From contig CACRXP010000068.1 in the NCBI GenBank assembly GCA_902702965.1, forward strand, positions 1,006,433-1,070,432: 64,000 bases of DNA. The letters are read 5' to 3'. Positions 37,601 through 48,939 of the stretch are shown here, in pieces. A program made the translations under genes and the position numbers. The notes under the pieces are model-generated. The model saw only the letters and a program-made list of their open reading frames with translations. It had not been told where the DNA came from and searched no databases. Positions within the stretch are counted from its first letter, which is position 1. The number at the start of each line of letters is the position of its first letter. Origin of the DNA: Spirometra erinaceieuropaei. Taxonomy: Eukaryota > Platyhelminthes > Cestoda > Diphyllobothriidea > Diphyllobothriidae.

Positions 37601-37793
37601 GGGGTACAGTGAGTGAAACAAAAATCGATAAAAGTTAGGTTTTAAATTACAGGCTAGGGAAGAGCGGAAGGGCGCAGAAAGCTGTATGTGGTTAGTCAAC
37701 CTTTGATCACGGTAAGCGCGGGGCCTGAACAAGGTTCTTTTGGGCGCATACGGTCGGTTTTCGTAACACTATGGCGGCCGCTTCTGCTGTTGC

Positions 37794-38474
37794 TTACAGC
37801 CGCTGGCCCAGTAGCTTAGGGTAGCTCGAGGGGACCTTGTAAATCACACGAAATTCTTCCGTGGGGTCCACACGATGCCCTGAGTCCACTGCATGCGCAA
37901 GGATGGCACTGTCTATTCTCCTAGTTTCACCCTTTGCCAGCCATGCGGGAAGGTGCTCTCGTATTCTTTTGGAAAGGCGCCGACTCGTACGACGCATATA
38001 ACCTGCTCCGCAGGAGTAAGCGAATGAGAAGATACACATTGAGGCGGTCTGAGGCGGCAGCCTATCCTTGTCTTCTCCGCGTAGAATAGGGTTAGTAGAG
38101 AATGATATGCAAACCCTTGCTGCTGGGAAGGTTCCCGAGACAACTTGGTCAAGGCGTCTTCTTAGGAGTTCACCTGCAGCGTCTCCTTGGAAGGGGACTT
38201 TGAGGAACAACGTTTTCTTTTCGGCGGTTAGTATGGTGGGTTTTGCGGGTCGTTCGGCAAGGTTCTTTGCAATAAATCTGTCAGGGTACCAAGTTTCGCG
38301 AAGCAAGTCCTGGATTTTTCTAAGTTCCTCCTCGATACTATCTGTTGAATAAATTTTTTTAGCCCTTTGTGCCAAACACCTGACTAGATCCCGTTTTTGT
38401 TGGACAGGTAAGAAGCTAGCGAAGTTCGTGTATTGTCCAGAACAGGTTTCCTTCCAATAGTCGCAACTTGACAC
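37794..38474 (-). CDS. PLE-A: C-terminal part of Penelope-like polyprotein (connector and GIY-YIG endonuclease)
   Basis: The longest open frame in the window (226 codons). Residues 1-20 include CSGQYTNFASFLP, the end of the reverse-transcriptase thumb region of Penelope-like elements. A linker follows (EEELRKIQDLLRE, DRFIAKNLAERP, VPFQGDAAGELLRRRL near residues 45-110), then the GIY-YIG-type nuclease at about 145-200: SMCIFSFAYSCGAGYMRR, SKRIREHLPAWL. The usual YIGR is YMRR here, so the conserved Gly of the second motif is lost and activity is doubtful. The natural stop is kept (LGQRL then TAA). The reverse-transcriptase core is missing upstream of about 38,490, so the Met start is fortuitous and the copy is 5' truncated. 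The minus-strand neighbour upstream is PLE-B in the same orientation. Confidence 0.85.
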   Translation of the reverse strand: MSSCDYWKETCSGQYTNFASFLPVQQKRDLVRCLAQRAKKIYSTDSIEEELRKIQDLLRETWYPDRFIAKNLAERPAKPTILTAEKKTLFLKVPFQGDAAGELLRRRLDQVVSGTFPAARVCISFSTNPILRGEDKDRLPPQTASMCIFSFAYSCGAGYMRRTSRRLSKRIREHLPAWLAKGETRRIDSAILAHAVDSGHRVDPTEEFRVIYKVPSSYPKLLGQRL

Positions 38475-38770
38475 GAGTGCGCAAACCCAGTAATTATGTT
38501 AATAAATAACAACGTTAAGAGAATCGAGATCGTAAAAGAGGCATTAGGAGTCATGTTACGATGGTTAGAAATACGAATTTCTGTCTAAAAGCGAAAAATT
38601 CCGAAAACGCAAAAAGGGCTGCAAATGCGTAAACTTCAGTATCGTATGTTCGGAAAGTCTGTCCACACAAAACACAGGGAACATGTGACATCAAAACAGC
38701 AATCTTTCTGAGGGTAGCACAATTAGGAGATCCGGATCGATGATTTGGGAAAAATAAAGTGCTCACCGGA

Positions 38771-39391
38771 TCAAGGAAGCTTGGTCGGCTCCTCATTATC
38801 AAACCGTCTAGTGCAAAATCGACCAGAATTTTGAATAGACGGCCGAGTTAGTCGTCTTTGGAGTGATCGATTTTTTTTCTCTTTTCGCCGCCTTGGCTTC
38901 TGGATCGTCGTTTTTGAGTGTTGGTGGCCTTCTGTGTTATGTGACGTCACCTCAATTAGGGTCGGTTGCGTTTGTGCTCCCCTTTTGTGTGAATTAGTCG
39001 ACAGACCGAGTTTGCTCCGTTTTCTCGGGCTCCGTGTCACCGTCTTTACTTGGACATGATGTATGCAGTGAGGTAGGACATTATAGGCCGCAGGAAGGTC
39101 TAGACGCCTGTTGATAGAGTTGACATCTGAATACTTAGCCCAAAGTGTGAGACGTTCTGTCCTTGAGGTGCCCCGGCCTAAGACATGTGCTCCTTGGAAG
39201 TCAACACTGTAGCCAGTCGAAAGCTGTGAGTTTGATTCTAATCTCCGTGTTGCCGGCTTGTGCTCATCTAGGCGGGTCGGCAATTTCCGTCCGGTTTCCC
39301 CAGCGTAGTTGCAGGCTCCATCGTTACGAGGTGTTTGATAGACAACTGCTGAGTTTTCAGTAGGTGGCAGTATGTCTTTGTGTTGCATCAA
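38771..39391 (-). CDS. PLE-B: GIY-YIG endonuclease region
   Basis: Open frame of 206 codons. Residues about 17-60 read VVYQTPRNDGACNYAGETGR and then RLDEHKPATRR, the Penelope-type GIY-YIG nuclease with its conserved YxGETGR and R..EH residues. A degenerate H/G region (STGYSVDFQGAHVL) and the family's NSINRRLDLPAAY follow near residues 92-104. The tail beyond residue 120 is basic and low in recognisable motifs. This is a different PLE lineage from PLE-A: the nuclease sequences share only the family motif. The start codon is not biological, because homologous coding sequence continues upstream in other frames. Confidence 0.82.
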   Translation of the reverse strand: MMQHKDILPPTENSAVVYQTPRNDGACNYAGETGRKLPTRLDEHKPATRRLESNSQLSTGYSVDFQGAHVLGRGTSRTERLTLWAKYSDVNSINRRLDLPAAYNVLPHCIHHVQVKTVTRSPRKRSKLGLSTNSHKRGAQTQPTLIEVTSHNTEGHQHSKTTIQKPRRRKEKKNRSLQRRLTRPSIQNSGRFCTRRFDNEEPTKLP

Positions 39392-40000
39392 ACGGCGATG
39401 AATTGTTGCCTCGTGTCAATGGACAATGTCCACTCTGGATGGCTCTGACAGACGTAAAACTGCCTCGGAGACTCTTTATATGTAAGTAATAGCCTTCTAG
39501 ACTTCGAGTTGTTCCTTTTACGGACGTCGCTGGTTAACTTGGGGCTTCCTTTGCTTGATGAAGTACCTTGAGTACCCGTTGGCCCGAAAGAAGTCATGAA
39601 GGTACGGTCGTTCCACGCTTCGTCGGCTTATGTGCTGCAGTGTGTTTCAACTCTTTAGAAAAGAGCAGAGACACAGATACGTTTGTGTGAGAGGAGGTGA
39701 TTGCTGTTGAAGTTTAGTATTTTTATTGTGTTGGTGGTTCCTCTGAAAACGGTAGTTTGAAATAGTCCAGTTGCACACCGACGCACAAGGACTTCAAGGA
39801 AGAGGATTTGGTTGTTTGTTTCACTTCCGAACGTGAATTGGATATTCGGGTCAGCTGAGTTCATTAATTCATAAAGGTGCTCCACGTCAGGCGATTTGTT
39901 GATGGCGAAAGTGTCATCGACGCAGCGAGCCTAGGACTTTGGTTTACAGTTGTTGAACATCAGGTATTCTACCCGTCGAAGTATCACTTCAGCAATCAGT
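39388..40000 (-). pseudogene. PLE-B: reverse transcriptase 3' portion, broken
   Basis: Minus-strand reading from about 39,998: LIAEVILRRVEYLMFNN, then CKPKS, a TAG stop, ARCVDDTFAI (about 39,935-39,900), SPDVEHLYELMNSADPNIQF and QILFLEVLVRR. This is the palm and thumb of a Penelope reverse transcriptase. The catalytic box is CVDD instead of YVDD, with both Asp residues retained. The stop before it replaces a residue that is normally Trp in this family, to my knowledge. HDFFRANGYSRYFIKQRKPQ (about 39,610-39,550) leads to the nuclease in another frame. Homology ends abruptly at about 40,000, so the N-terminal reverse transcriptase motifs are absent. Confidence 0.82.
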
Positions 40001-40004
40001 GCAT

Positions 40005-42215
40005 TTGATTTGTTCACACATTTTTCCGCCAACTGTGGAATGTTTTTTACGCAATACCGTAAAACATCCTGTGGAAAGTAACCATTTAATGAATTTTACA
40101 CTTAAATATCTTTTAAGGATTGGCGTAATTTCAGGTATAGCGCTTTGTAAAAGCCTAAATTCTGAGTTTACATCCCAAAACGGTTTTTTGGCGATCCGTT
40201 GCATTTTTATGCCTTTGAATAGATTGAAATGAGATCGAATAAGATTAGCAGGATTTTGCTTCATTTCATCAATAGAGATGCCATAAGGTCATGGGTTTTC
40301 ACAAAGTCACATGTTGCCAGGCGGGTCAATGACTAAAAAATGTAAGTTGAAATGATAGGCGTAATCTTAACCATACTGTTTTGTGTGCACAATTAGGATG
40401 TTTCTTTTGTGAAATTAAATTGCACTTTTTCATTATTCTGGGTTATGCTGAGATCAGCCTTAAAATATAGCTGAATATTTCATGATTTTCAACTTTTCCT
40501 GTCAACTGTCCATAAAGACAGCTCTTCAAATATTTTCACGCAGAACTTTAAAACAGGATACCTCTCAAAGGCATTTACTAAAGCACTGTGTACTAAAGTA
40601 TTTTTCCTGATAAAGATTTTTATGGTTACATTTAAACAATTACCCAAACAAAAGACCCCATTGTCGAATAAAATTAATTTTTAATAAAAAAAATCAACGA
40701 TGAATATGTTTTCAGTCAATTAAAAAACTTTTGTTAATCAGTTATCATGTTATCGATTGCTTTACTGCCACACTGCGTTGAACGGCGTCTGTTTATTTTA
40801 TTTTACACGTTGTAAACATTAAGAAAAAATTTGTACTTTTAACTTTTTTTATCGCGGCGTCAACAAGTACGGATGTTTTTCACCGCAAACGAAAGAACAT
40901 GACTTTCGCTTTATATCGTCTCTATTTTTTTCTCCCTGCTTGTTTGTAGACTGCGCCCTACGATTGAGAATGTGGGACAGAGTAGCCATATAAATATTGA
41001 TATTTTATTGAAACTGTTAGTGCTCTGCTTGTTCCATTTCTAAATTGTTTATGCCCAGAAACTATACCACACGAAAAACAATGTTTTATATGCTCAAAGC
41101 TGAAATTAGCCATTCGGCGGAAGTTTCGTTTGTTTCCAGACAAAACTTTCCAAATGAAGGAACAATTGCAGTCCGTGTAAACGAAGAATTACCTGTATGC
41201 GTTATTACTGCACTTTAGGCCACCAAGTCGTGCAGATTTGCTAACCTGACTCCTTAAAATCGATAAACTTCCAGTCTTCCAAAGACAACCCCTATGATTG
41301 CAAACTGATTCATACGGTTAGCATTGGACATAAACGCAATGCGGCAGACTCCGTTTCGTAGAACTTTTTGAGGGAAAACTACTCTCCTCGCAAAACTAAA
41401 CGTACTCATCTGTGACAATGACGTCTAGAATAAGCATTAGCAGAGAAAATGGCCTGAATATATCGCAGCGGCCATTTTCGCATTCATTTACACACATTTT
41501 GCTTGAAAAAATTACATGGCTACATTTTCTGCATTGGAAGGGCCTATTTTCTTGGAGAGGCTGAACATGCAAGCGAGACGGTCAAAGTTCAGGACGGCTA
41601 AAAAATTTATTTTAGATTCTGTCATCAGGTATCATGAGAGAGGTTCCTGATGTATGCACGTGGATATCGTTGCTGCTACTGAATGGTTTGTTAAGATTTG
41701 CTTAAAAGAATTAATTATTCATTACAACGGAAGGATCATATAATTGCCGAGAGTCTGTGCTTTATCTGAAAGATCAAAAGCACTCGTTCTCAGAATGCGC
41801 TTTCCGTGCAGCCAGAAATTTTAGCGGATAACAGAATAGAATGCACACATCGTTTTCCGGCGACCAGCCCGATGGAGAAAAAACTGTTCAAATTAAGCCC
41901 CCTAGTTTGATCCTTGATTGTGCTGGGCAATGTATTTATATACGCCGCCAAAAATAGGCAAATGCATTGTTTTTTTCAGAATAAAGCATAACTTTGTGAG
42001 ATAGCCCTGGTTCTTCTGTAATGCATCTGTATGGCAAACATTTCAGGTAATGCATATCTTCGTGTACTTTTTATTCGACTTCGGTGTCAAACTTCGTCAG
42101 GTTACCTCGACATAAAACTATCAAAACGTTCGGAATTGTTTAAGTAAGGTTTTTTAACTCCCAGGTCATTGTCGGATTTTCCTCCATTTTGTAACCACAA
42201 AAGGTCCTACTGTTT
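40005..42215. other. Unrecognised AT-rich DNA
   Basis: Opposing short frames at 39,989-40,264 overlap and lack motifs. Nothing else recognised. Confidence 0.4.
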
Positions 42216-42221
42216 ACGTAA

Positions 42222-42513
42222 ACAAATAGTGAATTCTGTCCAGTGAGAAAATATGCGACTCAGGATTCTTCCCCATGATAAAGGAAAATGCTGTTTACAT
42301 CACAAGGAAAATTATTAATTGATACAATTGTTCGGAAAAAAACAAAATAAACACTTATTTATGGGTTAGGTGGACAAATAGTGAATTTGAGGAGATATAT
42401 GGCCCAGGATTCTTTCTTATGTTTAAGGAAAATGCTGTTTATATCATATGGTAAATTATTTATTGATAAGATTGTTCGGAAAAAAAAAACAAAATAAACA
42501 CTTATTTATGGGG
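42222..42513 (+). repeat. Two-unit direct tandem repeat, period ~152 bp
   Basis: ACAAATAGTGAATT at 42,222 recurs at 42,374. Both units contain CAGGATTCTT, AAGGAAAATGCTGTTTA, ATTGTTCGGAAAAAA and AACACTTATTTATGGG in the same order and spacing. Units are 42,222-42,367 and 42,374-42,513. Confidence 0.85.
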
Positions 42514-42869
42514 AATTTGCGAATCAGCGAGTTTTCTGCCTCTACAGCCGGTTGATTTCCTTATCTTGAACTGAACCTCCTGCCTCAGAGGCGTCTCTAT
42601 GTGACATTTGACGACGACATCGACGGGACAGTGACTCGGGTTTGCAAACACCAGAGTTCCATGGTGATAATCTGACAAAGAAATGCCGTTTACCGAAACA
42701 GATTTGTAATGTCGCTGACGTCTCAGAGCGCTACATCGGCAGTCTATATTTTAAGCTTTTAAGACCAAAAATCGAACAGACTTTCAAATGACCGATTAAA
42801 TCAGTCCGTTTTTAACTGATGAGTTTTTATCGCTGTATCATGCTTTTGGCAAGTTCTTCTGCGGCTTGA

Positions 42870-43110
42870 CGTCCGCCTGTGACACCTTGATTTTGGGCGC
42901 TAAACACTCCGCTTCCTCTTCAGGTCAGTCCGTCGCATCGCCCGATTTTTTTAAGCATCGGTGTAACCGTCTTGACTCGGTTTTTATACATGTAGTGGCA
43001 CAAGACCGCATAGGCCACAGGAAAGTCCAGATGTATGTTGATGCTGTTGGGGTCTAAATTCCGCGCCTCAGGTAGGAATCGTTCAGTTTCGGCGGTGTCT
43101 TATTTTAACA
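42870..43110 (-). pseudogene. PLE-B endonuclease scrap
   Basis: On the minus strand, about 43,100 down to 42,950 reads AETERFLPEARN, then NSINIHLDFPVAYAVLCH and KNRVKTVTP. This matches SRTERLTLWAKYSDVNSINR, RLDLPAAYNVLPH and VQVKTVTRSP in the PLE-B frame at 38,771-39,391. Only this C-terminal strip remains. Confidence 0.75.
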
Positions 43111-43119
43111 TGGACTCTC

Positions 43120-46100
43120 TTCAGGCCAAGGCACCTCAAAACGGAACGACTAACATCTGAAGCCTGGCATTCAGGCGCCAACCCCAACAACTATGCAGGC
43201 TAAACATGACGCAAATTGCGGGCTAGGTTGCAGGAACACAGAATGATCAGGCGACGAAGATACTTTTCATATATACTGATTAATCAAACTTTAGGGCAGA
43301 ATTTCAGCGTTGGTTTTGCTGGCAATTTTCTTCAAGACATGTCTAACGTAAGTTAATGCTCAAGGTGGACTATTTGAGAGAATAGAAACTGGAATCGACA
43401 GGCAAATTTGCCCAGCTCCTGCGCTCTTACAAAGAGGCGTGCTATTGGGTCGCCGGGTTCAACTCATTTGCGACATTTGTGACCGTAGTCAAGCTCGTAA
43501 ATAATATTGTGTGAGGTTGTTCGCCCTGTCTATCTCGCCTGACTGTTCCTTTTGTTCCTTTCCACACACTTTTGCAGGCGAATTCAAAGGACTTTTCCGA
43601 TGCCAGTCAGCTATATGCCATGCGTCCCATGATTGGCACAGACTTTTTGTAAATTTGTATATTAAATCAAGACAAAAATAGTGTTTTAATCTCCGTAATC
43701 AATAGGTTCAGCTAAAATCTTCCGCATGCTATGGTCTAAGGGTGAACAAAGTCGTCCCGTTCCTGGTTGTCAGTTTTGATAATTTCGTATTTTCTAATAA
43801 AGTACTAACAGTTTTCCTATTTGAAATGCCATCAACTAGTATAGAAAGTCCACCACTGGGAATGATTGTGTGATACGATAGTTTCCCTTGAAAAACGAGT
43901 CAAAAACTGAACTTGAAAGAAGCATTGGAATTAAACTTGGTTTGGCACTAAATCCAAGATGAGGGAAATTATCATCCGAACCCAGAAAGTGCACGGTTTT
44001 AAAATAAACAGACCGTGTCGATAAATCCACAAAATTTATAAGAAGACAAGCCGAAACCTGCAATTTTCGACGTCCAGAAAAGAGCATTCAGGGAGTTATT
44101 TACATTCAGCGTACCATACCCGCACTTTTCATCATTTGAGAGGCCTGAAGCATAGCCATCATTTTACAAGACAAGTCACAATCTGTTTAAACTGCTATTG
44201 TCTTTAGTAAACGAAATGTCGCAAATAAATTCGAAATGGCTACTATGTCCGATTTTTTGGAAGACTTCTCTAAAAATCCTATGACTGTTTGTAATTTGAT
44301 TCATACGGAGAAGAGGGGGAAATTCCAATGAAAACTGTTAATGTCAGGCAGATCGATATGACAAACGGAAACCGCAATATCCAACAATTATGACACTCTT
44401 AAATATCATTGAACAGGAAACAACTGGCACCTAATTTTGTGCAAACCTGAACGAAAATGTTCGGGGAAGCACGGATTCTGAATGGTGATGAGGCCTTAAA
44501 AGCCGAATTAGAGGGAATTCTCTCTTTCCCTAGAAAAAGTAATGTAGAGGGTTTCGGCATGCCAAAAATGAGTCAGCTAGGGGGTTGATGTTGAGAACGC
44601 TGGAAGCGGCAGTTTCACTGTTACAGCATATACAAACCAATCATCTAAACTGGTAGTCCAGTGCAAAAACGTAATCGAGGTTCAAACAAATGGTTGAATT
44701 ATGGACGAACAGGGCTTAAACTTTGATGCATTTGCCTTTGAAAACAAGCATGTACAGAATTTATTGGGGCCAATAAATTTCGTGACGGCATTTGCCTTTG
44801 TGGATATCATATTTGGCTTTTTGAAAATTGCCAAATCTTAAAAGACTGAAAGTGTTGAAGAATCTTTTTCAAATTATAGACCTTTTAATTTGATTTTTGA
44901 TGGCATAAACAGTTGCTCTTCTTTAAGTTATGGCAGTTTACTAGCGCTGAAATGACATCGAGGGGGAACTGCAGCCAGACAATGACTTCCAGTCCCTAAT
45001 CATACCGTCACGTCAGTGATGTATGGCAGGAAAAGGCTAATTGCCGCTCAAGCCATTATAATTGATATTTTCTACGCGAAAATGGTAATAGAGAAAGGGC
45101 ACATTATGCCTTTTATGCCAACGAATTCAGACACAGAGGGATATTTTTGCCCAGCAATAACGTTTATTTTTCAAAAAATTTGGCGCCAGAAAAACGTGCG
45201 AAGAAAGCCGTCAAGAGAACGATATTGCACGCGGAGTTAGTTCACTTGCTGTTTTTGGATATAAGATATTATTCCAAAAACGCACTCTCCGTAAACAAGA
45301 ACGTCTGAGCATAATTTAGGCGGGTTTATGACGGTTGAGAAAAGGGTTGGTTGCAGTGAATCTGCCTCTTTCATTTCTTTTATATAGATTTCGTTGACTT
45401 TTGTTTCCTGCGCTCTTCTGCGTTTTTTCTGGTCCATCGGCTTCCTTTTAATGCTCCTCGACCGTATTTCTTTACCTCCCTCTCAACCAATTCGTAAACA
45501 GACTATAAATACTTCAACTAACTGGTAGTCCCTCGTGAAAATTCTAGCCTAAATGCGACCTCAGTTCGCATCTCGAGAAAAATCCCTTTATTTTTCATCC
45601 AATCCCCGTATTCTTTAATTTCAAGATTCTCGAATCCCAGAGAAATATATACAACTCCTCACAAGTATTTGTCAAATCATTCCTGCATTACACAGTTTTT
45701 TGCTATTTCGCCGAATAACAATGTTAATGAAGGGGAGCTAGGCCATGCCAGGTAGGGATTAACGTAAAAAGTCTTTTCTCTTGTCCATAAATTCTGAACC
45801 GTGTGAAATAATTCACTTGTTTAACTTTCGGGGAGTTTTTATAGCTGTTCACTAATTTATCTTCAAAAATGCATTCATGAGGATCGTATACTTGATGTAT
45901 TATGCCAGCAGAATAAGGCGCTTTTGCTGACGTTCTGATCATGTTTGTTCATCAACGCACGTTCGCATCCAAGATCGACGCATTGGTCCACCCTGGAGCG
46001 ATGGACACCTATAGCGAGGCCACCTAAACGACTCATGAGACAACTGCGTACGACAGACATCATTAACTTCGTTATTTTAACCGTTTCTGTAAAAACGCAC

Positions 46101-47330
46101 ATTTGTTTTATGATTAGGTAGGTCAGTGCAAACAGACGCTTTCAATCATAACTCATTTAAACTTTTCAATTAAAAGACAATATATCTGATAAAGGGAGTC
46201 CTTTCGCGAACAAGCAATTGTGATGGGAAGCGTTGAGACAGTGAGCAGGCTTTAGTTTCCCCTCGATTTTTGGATAAAATATCGTGAAAGATAACACAGA
46301 AATGTAGCAAGTCACCTTCCAATGGCGTCATCAATTCCCTAAATATACGATCAATCAATTAGAATCCAAGTCCGTCATATGACATTAGATAGGTAATCAT
46401 AAAAATAAAATCTTCTGTTTTCATTTGTGATGAAGTCAGACGTCACCAATGATGTCGCAGTAAAAGAATCGCCGCATGGGAGCAAATATTGTCCCAATGT
46501 CTCATCTCTGATTCGCAAAGTATAGCCTGTCATTTGGTCATGCTGCGCTTGCGTACACATTAGCTGATCTAACTAATCTAACGAGTTGTTGAAACGCATG
46601 ATTACAATAATGTTGCAATTTCAAATCCCAACGAGGTCCAAAGTAATAAATGCAACAGCAAGTGTCTGCGTCTGTCACAATCCTGACAGGATTTGATAGA
46701 AAAACCCATACTTTATCCGCATACTTTATCCATGACAAAATCAAATGTGTTATTTTAATTATTTTTGCTAAGAATATGGAAAAAGAAATAAAAAAAATAC
46801 ACCGTTTAGGCATTTAAACGTTACGATCGGATGTTTGTTTGCTTTGCGTGATGTGATCGCCTACATTGGTCGTACACATTTATCTTCAAGATCAAGTCTA
46901 GTATCTTGTATGTTGCCCAAATCTGTGGGCGCTACTCAGCGCGGTATACTGCTTTGGAGTTACATAACTGGCGCCCTGTGCCTTTAACGTTAAAGGCTCG
47001 GTCAACAGGAATAAGCGCTTTTTGTCGAACTTTCTGCGACTCGTTTATTAAAGTCCGTACTCATTACCCACCGACATATCAGTTCGCCCTGAGACGATGA
47101 AAGGCTACATCCTTGTGAACCGGTGGCTAAAACGCCTATTTTGCAAAGGCGGCAGCTTCGACCGGTGTCATGGTCGTTGATTATCTGAAAATTACTTCAG
47201 TTAACTAAGTGGATAGTCAAAATGAACTGTCGGGACGGCAAAAGTTCACGTCTACCGTACCTGATGACACTTCTTACTGAATATGTCGAAGTTGATCAGA
47301 AGAAGAAGCGATCACTGGAACAATGGCTTT
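43120..47330. other. Unrecognised DNA
   Basis: About 4.2 kb with no element, domain or repeat that I can name. A locally less AT-rich patch at 45,950-46,060 encodes a 75-codon minus frame of unknown nature. Confidence 0.4.
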
Positions 47331-47336
47331 ATTCGC

Positions 47337-47413
47337 CTGACGTTTCGGATTCTCTCTTGAATCCATCATCAGAGACAGTTGCAGAAAAGGGTGGCTAGTG
47401 TACAGGACGTCGC
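47337..47413 (-). ncRNA. Hammerhead-ribozyme-like motif downstream of PLE-C
   Basis: Minus-strand order: GACGUC (47,411-47,406), a 33-base segment, CUGAUGA (47,372-47,366), an extra U, GGAUUC, loop AAGAGA, GAAUCC, then GAA and ACGUC (to 47,339). Stem II is a perfect 6 bp helix, and stem III pairs GACGU with ACGUC over 5 bp, placing the predicted cleavage after the C of GUC (between 47,406 and 47,405). Two features do not fit a textbook hammerhead: the extra U between CUGAUGA and stem II, and no clear stem I in the 33-base segment. Hammerhead motifs in Penelope-like elements are known from the literature. Confidence 0.5.
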
Positions 47414-47477
47414 AGTATTTATAGGATGCGGTCGCCATGCTACCGCATACCTACAGCAATGAACCGTGCTCCCTTCA

Positions 47478-47935
47478 TCAAGGATTGTTGCCCGCTGGTG
47501 CGCTAATTGCTTGATGGCCGGCATGCAAGTTGTTAATTGCTGACATCTCATCACCCGTGTTGGACGCTGGCGTGATGATTGCTCGGCCATCTGGCTCACG
47601 TGCTTGCGCACTCCTCGAGTGGTCAATTGGTTTGGCCAGTCTATGCCTCAGGACAGAATATGGAGTGGGGATGTCGTTGCACTTGTTGATAGACTGAGGT
47701 CCCGTGAACCATGACTCAAGCAACTCGCGGCTCACGCGATTATCCCCTCTCGCGAGAATTTCGGCCTCATCGAACTTGAATGTGTGGCCGGGTCTCGTCG
47801 AATGGGCCGCGACCTGAGAGTTGGCATCATTTCTCCGTACAGCTGCCACGTGTTCGGCAATTCGCGTCCGGAGCAGTCTTCCAGGTTCTCCGACGTAGTT
47901 GCATTGTCCGAAGTTCTCAAACGTGACCTGACTAC
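47478..47935 (-). pseudogene. PLE-C: GIY-YIG endonuclease, 5' truncated
   Basis: Continuous minus-strand frame from about 47,930: FENFGQCNYVGEPGR, RIAEHVAAVRRND, SQVAAHSTRPGHTFKFDEAE, ILARGDNRVSRELLESWF, then INKCNDIPTPYSVLRHRL, ending at 47,478. It contains the YVGExGR, R..EH, GH.F.F..A.IL and ESW positions of Penelope-type nucleases and seems intact across that domain. Upstream of about 47,935 there is no reverse transcriptase, so the copy is truncated. It is distinct in sequence from PLE-A and PLE-B. Confidence 0.8.
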
Positions 47936-47959
47936 TGCTACAGTAAGTTTCTCACGCAA

Positions 47960-48935
47960 GGGGTGAGGGGGTCGTTGAGGCGCTTAAAAATTTATGATAT
48001 TCAGCTTTGATTGATGGCGACGTCTCAATAAGCGATCATTTTGATTTTGTTGGTGACATTTTTTGTGGTTGATCTATGAGCATTCTGCGTGACCGTCTGA
48101 AAGGCTTGTGGATCGTTGACTTTGAGGCCAACTCAAATTGCTTGTATTCCGTCCTACAATTGTGGTTAAGCACTGAGCGCGACTCTTGCTGGATTTATGG
48201 CACACTTTGATTCGAGCCGCAGGATGTGTGTTCGCGACTCAAAAGCGAACTAGTCACTCAATGCCTAATGAACAACCAAGCCGGAGCGAGCTCTGGAAAT
48301 TCCGCTTCTGCGGTGAGCATGATTGGCTGAGCTTGAAAGCAAAGCTGGATGGGATCCTTAGAGGGCATACTTTCCTTATCGGTAAAAGTTATCGAGCACG
48401 CCGCTCCTAGTCTCTCAATACTCACCTGCCTTGCGTGTTAGACGTTTTCAAATTTTAGTATAAAAGGCTAATTAACAAATAAAACTGTTGCCTCCCAAAC
48501 AGTCTACAATACCCGACCTCCTTCATGAAATTCTTATCGAAATCATGGATTGCATTTTCGATTAAAAAGGGCTACTTTGGAAAGGTCGCAGTATAAATGA
48601 TCATGCAGCTTAATCTCAATATTTTGTAATCCTGCGGGGATAGGTCTTCTGAATGAGCTTCACATCAGTCGACTGTAATATATTAATCATGCCCAGTAAA
48701 AATAATCACTTATGCACCATGAATTTTTTACATCGTTTTCCGAAGGCCTTATTAATTCTAACATACTTTACAGAAACCATGCGAATAGAACTCTTTCATG
48801 CAATTGTTTGGGAGGAAATTACATATTTTTCAAATATCCTACGTAGCCAAGGTTTGTCTTTCGGTCCTATAATGTTTTGAATTGTCAGATTTTGAAGACT
48901 GCAAAAACATCCATTTATCCGCCTTTTAATTTGTT
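47960..48935. other. Unrecognised DNA with a possible SINE head
   Basis: At about 48,160-48,235, GTGGTTAAGCACTGAGCGCG and TTTGATTCGAGCCGCAGG resemble a tRNA box A and box B. No body shared with the other SINEs follows, so I give it little weight. The remainder is unrecognised. Confidence 0.35.
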
Positions 48936-48939
48936 TGTT

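Noticed and set aside
45950..46060. GC-richer patch with a 75-codon minus frame that looks vaguely repetitive
   Set aside because: I could not match it to anything else in the window or to a named family.
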